Shown here piece by piece: positions 61,057 through 64,000 of a stretch of DNA of 64,000 nt (the first letter of the stretch is position 1; each line of letters begins with the position of its first letter). The notes under the pieces are model-generated. The model ran no database searches. It was not told the DNA's origin and worked only from the letters and a program-made list of their open reading frames with translations. This DNA comes from JACVRW01 sp963808775 (GTDB taxonomy: Bacteria > Actinomycetota > Thermoleophilia > Solirubrobacterales > Thermoleophilaceae). The stretch covers positions 74,039 to 138,038 of the forward strand of contig CAWEGR010000001.1 of NCBI GenBank assembly GCA_963808775.1. Direction: 5' to 3'. The translations under genes were made by a program, and so were the position numbers.

Positions 61057-61199
61057 AGGAGACTCCCTTTATGTGTGTTTGACTGCCGCCCGCCGGCGAG
61101 GCGCGGACCCGGGCTGTGTCCCGGGCAGGGTCGCTGCCTCGTGGTCCGGCGGGATCGATTTCCGGACGGCGACGAAGGATAGCCGCCCTGAGAACGAAA

Positions 61200-61223
61200 C
61201 GAGGCGGTCCGAAGACCGCCTCG
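61200..61223 (-). terminator. Terminator hairpin with UUCG loop downstream of rluD
   Basis: On the minus strand CGAGGCGGTC-TTCG-GACCGCCTCG is a perfect 10-bp stem with a UUCG tetraloop, followed by TTTCGTTCTC. It lies 11 bp after the rluD stop and separates that operon from rpsB. Confidence 0.8.
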
Positions 61224-61233
61224 CTCGTATATC

Positions 61234-62157
61234 TCAGCCCCCGTCTGGCCCTCCGGAGACTGGCTCCCGTCTCGCTACGTCAAGTGCATGACGCAGATCG
61301 ACGGGTGGTTTGGACTCGCAAACGGTCAGTTCCCCGCTGTTTGGATGCCTAAACATCAGTTTCTCGGAATGCAGAAATTGGCGCTCGAGGCCGAGTCTGA
61401 CCCCGCACGGGCGCCCTCCGTAGGCGGGATCGCCGCAGACCGGATGGTCGATCGCCGCGAGGTGAGCCCGGATCTGGTGGGTGCGGCCGGTCTCGAGCCT
61501 GACGCGCAGCAGAGCGGTGCGCGGCAGGCGCTCGATCACGTCGAAATGCGTCACGGCCGAGCGCGCGCGGTCGCTGCGCGTGGACATCACGGTCCGGCGG
61601 GCTCGGTCGCGGCCGATCGGGGCGTCGATCGTCCCGCGCTCGGCGTCCGGATGGCCGCTCACGAGGGCGAGGTACTCGCGCGTGATCTCGCGGTCCCTCA
61701 GCATCTGCTGCAGGGCCGCGTGGTCCTCCTCGGTGCGCGCCACGAGCATGAGGCCCGACGTGTCGCGGTCCAGCCGGTGGACGATGCCCTGGCGCTCGGG
61801 ATCGGCTCCACCCGCGATGCGGCCCCGCAGCGCCTCCGCGAGGGTCGGGCCGTGATGGCCCGGGGCCGGGTGGGTCACGAGCCCCGCCGGCTTGTCGATC
61901 ACGAGCAGGTGATCGTCCTCGAACACGACCTCGAAGGCCGGTGCCTCGTCCTCGAGCGCGTCCGTGCCGGACTCGGGCTCCGCGATCTCGATGCGCTCTC
62001 CCGGGCGCACCCGATGATTCTTCGGCCGCCTCTGGCCGTCCACGGTCACCGCGCCCGCCTCGATCAGCCGCTGCGCGGCCGCCCGCGAGCCGGCGGCCCC
62101 GCGGGCCGCCAGCAGGGCGTCGAGGCGAAGCCCGGCGTCCGCCTCGCCTGCTGTCAG
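61234..62157 (-). CDS. rluD: RluA/RluD family 23S rRNA pseudouridine synthase
   Basis: The protein is about 307 residues. An S4 domain (RLDALLAARGAAGSRAAAQR, AVTVDGQRRPKNHRVRPGE) precedes the synthase with the catalytic Asp in GIVHRLDRDTSGLMLVART and TGRTHQIRAHLAAIDHPVCG. It isomerises uridines in helix 69 or related rRNA sites. The expected N-terminus lacks ATG, GTG or TTG; a CTG at 62157 overlaps the lspA TGA as CTGA and is the best start, though an indel could hide a normal one. Confidence 0.92.
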   Translation of the reverse strand: MTAGEADAGLRLDALLAARGAAGSRAAAQRLIEAGAVTVDGQRRPKNHRVRPGERIEIAEPESGTDALEDEAPAFEVVFEDDHLLVIDKPAGLVTHPAPGHHGPTLAEALRGRIAGGADPERQGIVHRLDRDTSGLMLVARTEEDHAALQQMLRDREITREYLALVSGHPDAERGTIDAPIGRDRARRTVMSTRSDRARSAVTHFDVIERLPRTALLRVRLETGRTHQIRAHLAAIDHPVCGDPAYGGRPCGVRLGLERQFLHSEKLMFRHPNSGELTVCESKPPVDLRHALDVARREPVSGGPDGG

Positions 62158-62612
62158 GCTCGCGCCCGTTTCGGGATCACCTCCACCACCCAGAGCAGGG
62201 CGAACACCCCGATCACGATGCACGAGTCGGCCACGTTGAAGGCGGGCCACGCGACGGGGTTGATGAAGTCGATCACAGCTCCCTCGCGCGCGCGGTCGGC
62301 GAGGTTGCCGAGCGCGCCGCCGAGCAGCAGGCCCACCGGCAGCCACAGCCACGGCATGTCGCGGTGGATCCAGAAGTAGCCGACCAGCAGCACGAGCGCG
62401 AGCGCGATCAGCGCCCCGACGATCGCCCCGCCGCCCTCGAAGGCACCGAACGCGACGCCCGTGTTGCGGGTGTTCGTGATCTCGAGGCCGGGGAACACAG
62501 CCACGTCCTCGCCGCGGTCGACGCCCGTCGCCGCGATCTGCTTCGTGACCTGGTCGAGCGCGACGACGAGCCCCGCCGTGGCGACAGCGGCCGCCGGGCC
62601 GAGGACCTGCAT
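62154..62612 (-). CDS. lspA: Lipoprotein signal peptidase (signal peptidase II)
   Basis: The protein has 152 residues and four membrane helices. The catalytic Asp pair is in GGALGNLADRAREGAVIDFI and WPAFNVADSCIVIG; VALDQVTKQIA and NTRNTGVAFGAF are typical. It removes signal peptides from prolipoproteins such as those at 3127 and 19408. Confidence 0.96.
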   Translation of the reverse strand: MQVLGPAAAVATAGLVVALDQVTKQIAATGVDRGEDVAVFPGLEITNTRNTGVAFGAFEGGGAIVGALIALALVLLVGYFWIHRDMPWLWLPVGLLLGGALGNLADRAREGAVIDFINPVAWPAFNVADSCIVIGVFALLWVVEVIPKRARA

Positions 62613-62613
62613 C

Positions 62614-62901
62614 TCAGCCCTCGACGAGCCCCGCGACGATGTTGCTCACGATGATGAGCACGAAGGTCGCCACGATCGGGCTGAGATCGAGTGCGCCCGG
62701 GCCGATGCGCACCATCGGCAGGATCCTGCGGAACAGGTTCAGGTACGGGTCGGTCACGTCCGTGACGAAGTTCAGGAACGCGCTGAGGTAGCGGTTGTAC
62801 GGGACCCGCGGGATCCAGCTCATGATGATCCGGACGAAGATCAGGACGAGGTAGACGAGCGCGAGCGTCCGGATGTAGTCGGCGATATCGGCGCGGCTCA
62901 A
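62614..62901 (-). CDS. YggT family membrane protein
   Basis: The protein has 95 residues with two helices (LALVYLVLIFVRIIMSW and LSPIVATFVLIIVSNIVAGL) around the YggT motif SWIPRVPYNRYLSAFLNFVT followed by DPYLNLFRRILPMV. YggT/YlmG proteins lie in sepF-divIVA clusters and are thought to act in division-site membrane organisation. It overlaps the proC stop by 4 nt. Confidence 0.9.
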   Translation of the reverse strand: MSRADIADYIRTLALVYLVLIFVRIIMSWIPRVPYNRYLSAFLNFVTDVTDPYLNLFRRILPMVRIGPGALDLSPIVATFVLIIVSNIVAGLVEG

Positions 62902-63698
62902 GACGGATCCTCCGCAGCCGGCCGAGCCGGCTGCCTCGGCACGGCGGTGGCCTCCACCACTCCGTCGACAGCTTTCCGGATCACGTCGCTGAGGCCGTTC
63001 TCCTCGAGCCGGATCAGCCCCTGCTCCGTCGTGCCCCCGGGCGTCGCCACACGCGCGCGCAGGTCAGGGCCGTCGTAGCCGTGCTCGGCGAGCCACGTGG
63101 CGGTCCCGCCCATCGTCTCGACCACCATGCGCATGGCGTCGTCGGGGTCGAGGCCGTGCGCCGCGCCGGCCTCGGCGAAGGACTCCGCCACGAGCGCCAT
63201 GAAGGCGGGTCCGCAGCTCATCAGCGCCATGGCGGGCTCGATCAGCGGCTCCTCGTCGAGCTCGATGACCTCCCCCACGCGCCGCATCAGCTCGAGGATC
63301 TCGCCCCTGCGGGGCTCCGCGGCGCCCGGCCCCGGCACGTAGCAGAGGACGCCGCGCCGGACCTCGACGGGCATGTTCGGGATGAAGCGGTGGATCGCGG
63401 CGCCGGGATAGGCCTGCGACAGGGACTCGGTGCTCGTTGCGGCCAGGATGGAGATGACCGTATCGGTACGGCCAGCCGCATCGGCGGCGACCTCCTCGAG
63501 CTGCTTCGGCTTGTGCGCGAGCACCACGGCGTCGGCGCGCTCCGCGAGCTCGGCATTCGAGCCGACGGCCTCGCCGCCGATGGCGTCCGCGAGCGCCCTG
63601 GCCTTCGCCTCGTCGATGTCCGCCACCAGCGCCGGCTCGCCGATCCCCCTGGCGAGAGCAGACGCCATGTTGCCGGCGCCGATGAACCCGAGCTTCAT
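62898..63698 (-). CDS. proC: Pyrroline-5-carboxylate reductase
   Basis: The protein has 266 residues. The dinucleotide loop is LGFIGAGNMASALARGIG, followed by VVLAHKPKQLEEV and the C-terminal dimer region ALMSCGPAFMALVAESFAEA and ATPGGTTEQGL (substrate-binding Thr). It makes proline from pyrroline-5-carboxylate with NAD(P)H. The last residues (VPRQPARPAAEDPS) come from the repeat shared with dxr and replace the usual C-terminal tail. Confidence 0.95.
   Translation of the reverse strand: MKLGFIGAGNMASALARGIGEPALVADIDEAKARALADAIGGEAVGSNAELAERADAVVLAHKPKQLEEVAADAAGRTDTVISILAATSTESLSQAYPGAAIHRFIPNMPVEVRRGVLCYVPGPGAAEPRRGEILELMRRVGEVIELDEEPLIEPAMALMSCGPAFMALVAESFAEAGAAHGLDPDDAMRMVVETMGGTATWLAEHGYDGPDLRARVATPGGTTEQGLIRLEENGLSDVIRKAVDGVVEATAVPRQPARPAAEDPS
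62909..62946. repeat. Copy 2 of the 38-bp palindromic repeat at the 3' end of proC
   Basis: Same 38 bp as 53057-53094, in the same orientation and the same reading frame relative to the host gene, ending a few codons before the stop. Confidence 0.85.
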
Positions 63699-63744
63699 GC
63701 GGCGGGAAGCCTAGCCGCCCGCGCGCTCGCTCCGCGATTTGCGG

Positions 63745-63791
63745 CACCTTCCTGTTCCAGGCACCGTATGGGTGCCCAGGGCAGGAAGGTG
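63745..63791. other. Strong nested hairpin between sepF and proC
   Basis: CACCTTCCTG (63745-63754) pairs perfectly with CAGGAAGGTG (63782-63791); inside, GGCACC pairs with GGTGCC around a 5-nt loop. There is no T run, so it is more likely a leader structure or processing site ahead of proC than an ordinary terminator. Confidence 0.55.
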
Positions 63792-63889
63792 GACCGTCAC
63801 GCCTCACAACGGCTGCAAGAACGGGGTAACGACGGGTCACCCCAATGCGAGATGCAGCCGTCACGAGCCACCAGCGCGGACGCCCAGGA

Positions 63890-63921
63890 GAGCCGGCGTC
63901 AGGAGCGCCGCCCGCCGGCTC
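63890..63921 (-). terminator. Possible terminator hairpin at the end of sepF
   Basis: GAGCCGGCG (63890-63898) pairs with CGCCGGCTC (63913-63921) around a 14-nt loop, overlapping the sepF stop codon. No T run follows. Confidence 0.35.
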
Positions 63922-64000
63922 AGGACTGGTTGAAGAAGCCCTTCTCGATCAACCGCGCGCGCTCCTCCGCCGACACCTCGACGTTGCGGGGCGTCAGGAG
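63920..64000 (-). CDS. sepF: Cell division protein SepF, partial (5' part outside window)
   Basis: The minus strand reads LLTPRNVEVSAEERARLIEK then GFFNQS and stops at 63920. This is the typical SepF C-terminus (F-L-x-TP-x-VEVSAED...GGFFNQS). SepF anchors and bundles FtsZ at the septum. The neighbours proC-yggT-lspA match the usual actinobacterial arrangement. Confidence 0.82.
   Translation of the reverse strand, partial: LLTPRNVEVSAEERARLIEKGFFNQS

Noticed and set aside
63739..63933. Plus-strand frame of 64 codons in the sepF-proC gap
   Set aside because: It overlaps two hairpins and the sepF tail on the other strand and has no recognisable protein pattern.

Overview
The window is very GC-rich chromosomal DNA (roughly 70% GC by eye) from an actinobacterium. 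Support for this comes from the MurT-GatD peptidoglycan amidation pair, a zinc-ribbon FHA protein next to an FtsR-type MerR regulator, an RsiG-like anti-sigma factor, DivIVA and SepF, an MEP isoprenoid pathway (dxr, ispG), and many genes whose start codons sit 6-9 nt after a TANNNT box. RsiG, LL-diaminopimelate aminotransferase and a DUF2382 stress-protein remnant would fit a deep-branching class such as Thermoleophilia, but that placement is inference. No rRNA or tRNA gene, CRISPR array, origin, insertion sequence or prophage was recognised.

Layout: 1-3.95 kb holds, on the minus strand, an MshEN/coiled-coil protein (running off the window), a degenerate GGDEF protein and a binding-protein lipoprotein. 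4-11.4 kb is a plus-strand run: miaA, penicillin acylase, dapF, diaminopimelate-type aminotransferase, DUF429 and hflX. 11.4-18 kb has MazG, a PilB/GspE ATPase and a minus-strand envelope operon (class II amidotransferase, lipid kinase, murT, methyltransferase, gatD). 18-26.9 kb is mixed: HAD phosphatase, cyclophilin lipoprotein, thioredoxin-TPR, DivIVA, MarR, pdxH and SDR. 26.87-29.25 kb is an anomalous gene-poor island with a purine-rich tract and a broken DUF2382 gene. 29.3-42.1 kb carries dinB, a wax-ester synthase, ybaK, amt-glnK, a histidine kinase, a beta-lactamase-fold/VanX pair, nadE, an adenylate cyclase and an HTH/RskA protein. From 64 kb down to 42.1 kb almost everything is minus strand: sepF, proC, yggT, lspA, rluD, terminator, then rpsB-tsf-pyrH-frr-uppS-cdsA-X-GGDEF-dxr-rseP-fadD-ispG-proS-pgsA-rsiG-FHA-ftsR-apt and an FAD oxidase.

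Much of the window serves envelope building (dap, murT/gatD, uppS, cdsA, pgsA, lspA, sepF, divIVA), translation (rpsB, tsf, frr, proS, miaA, hflX, rluD) and probable cyclic-di-GMP signalling (two GGDEF-like proteins, two MshEN domains, RsiG).

Sequence quality matters here: at least a dozen genes, including ispG, miaA, rseP and dinB, are split by single-base indels, often in short C or G runs. I treat most of these as assembly errors and give the full gene span. The most interesting items are a 38-bp palindromic repeat forming the in-frame 3' ends of both dxr and proC, a DapF whose two catalytic cysteines are both serine, the low-GC purine-rich island, and recurrent overlapping divergent -10 boxes.
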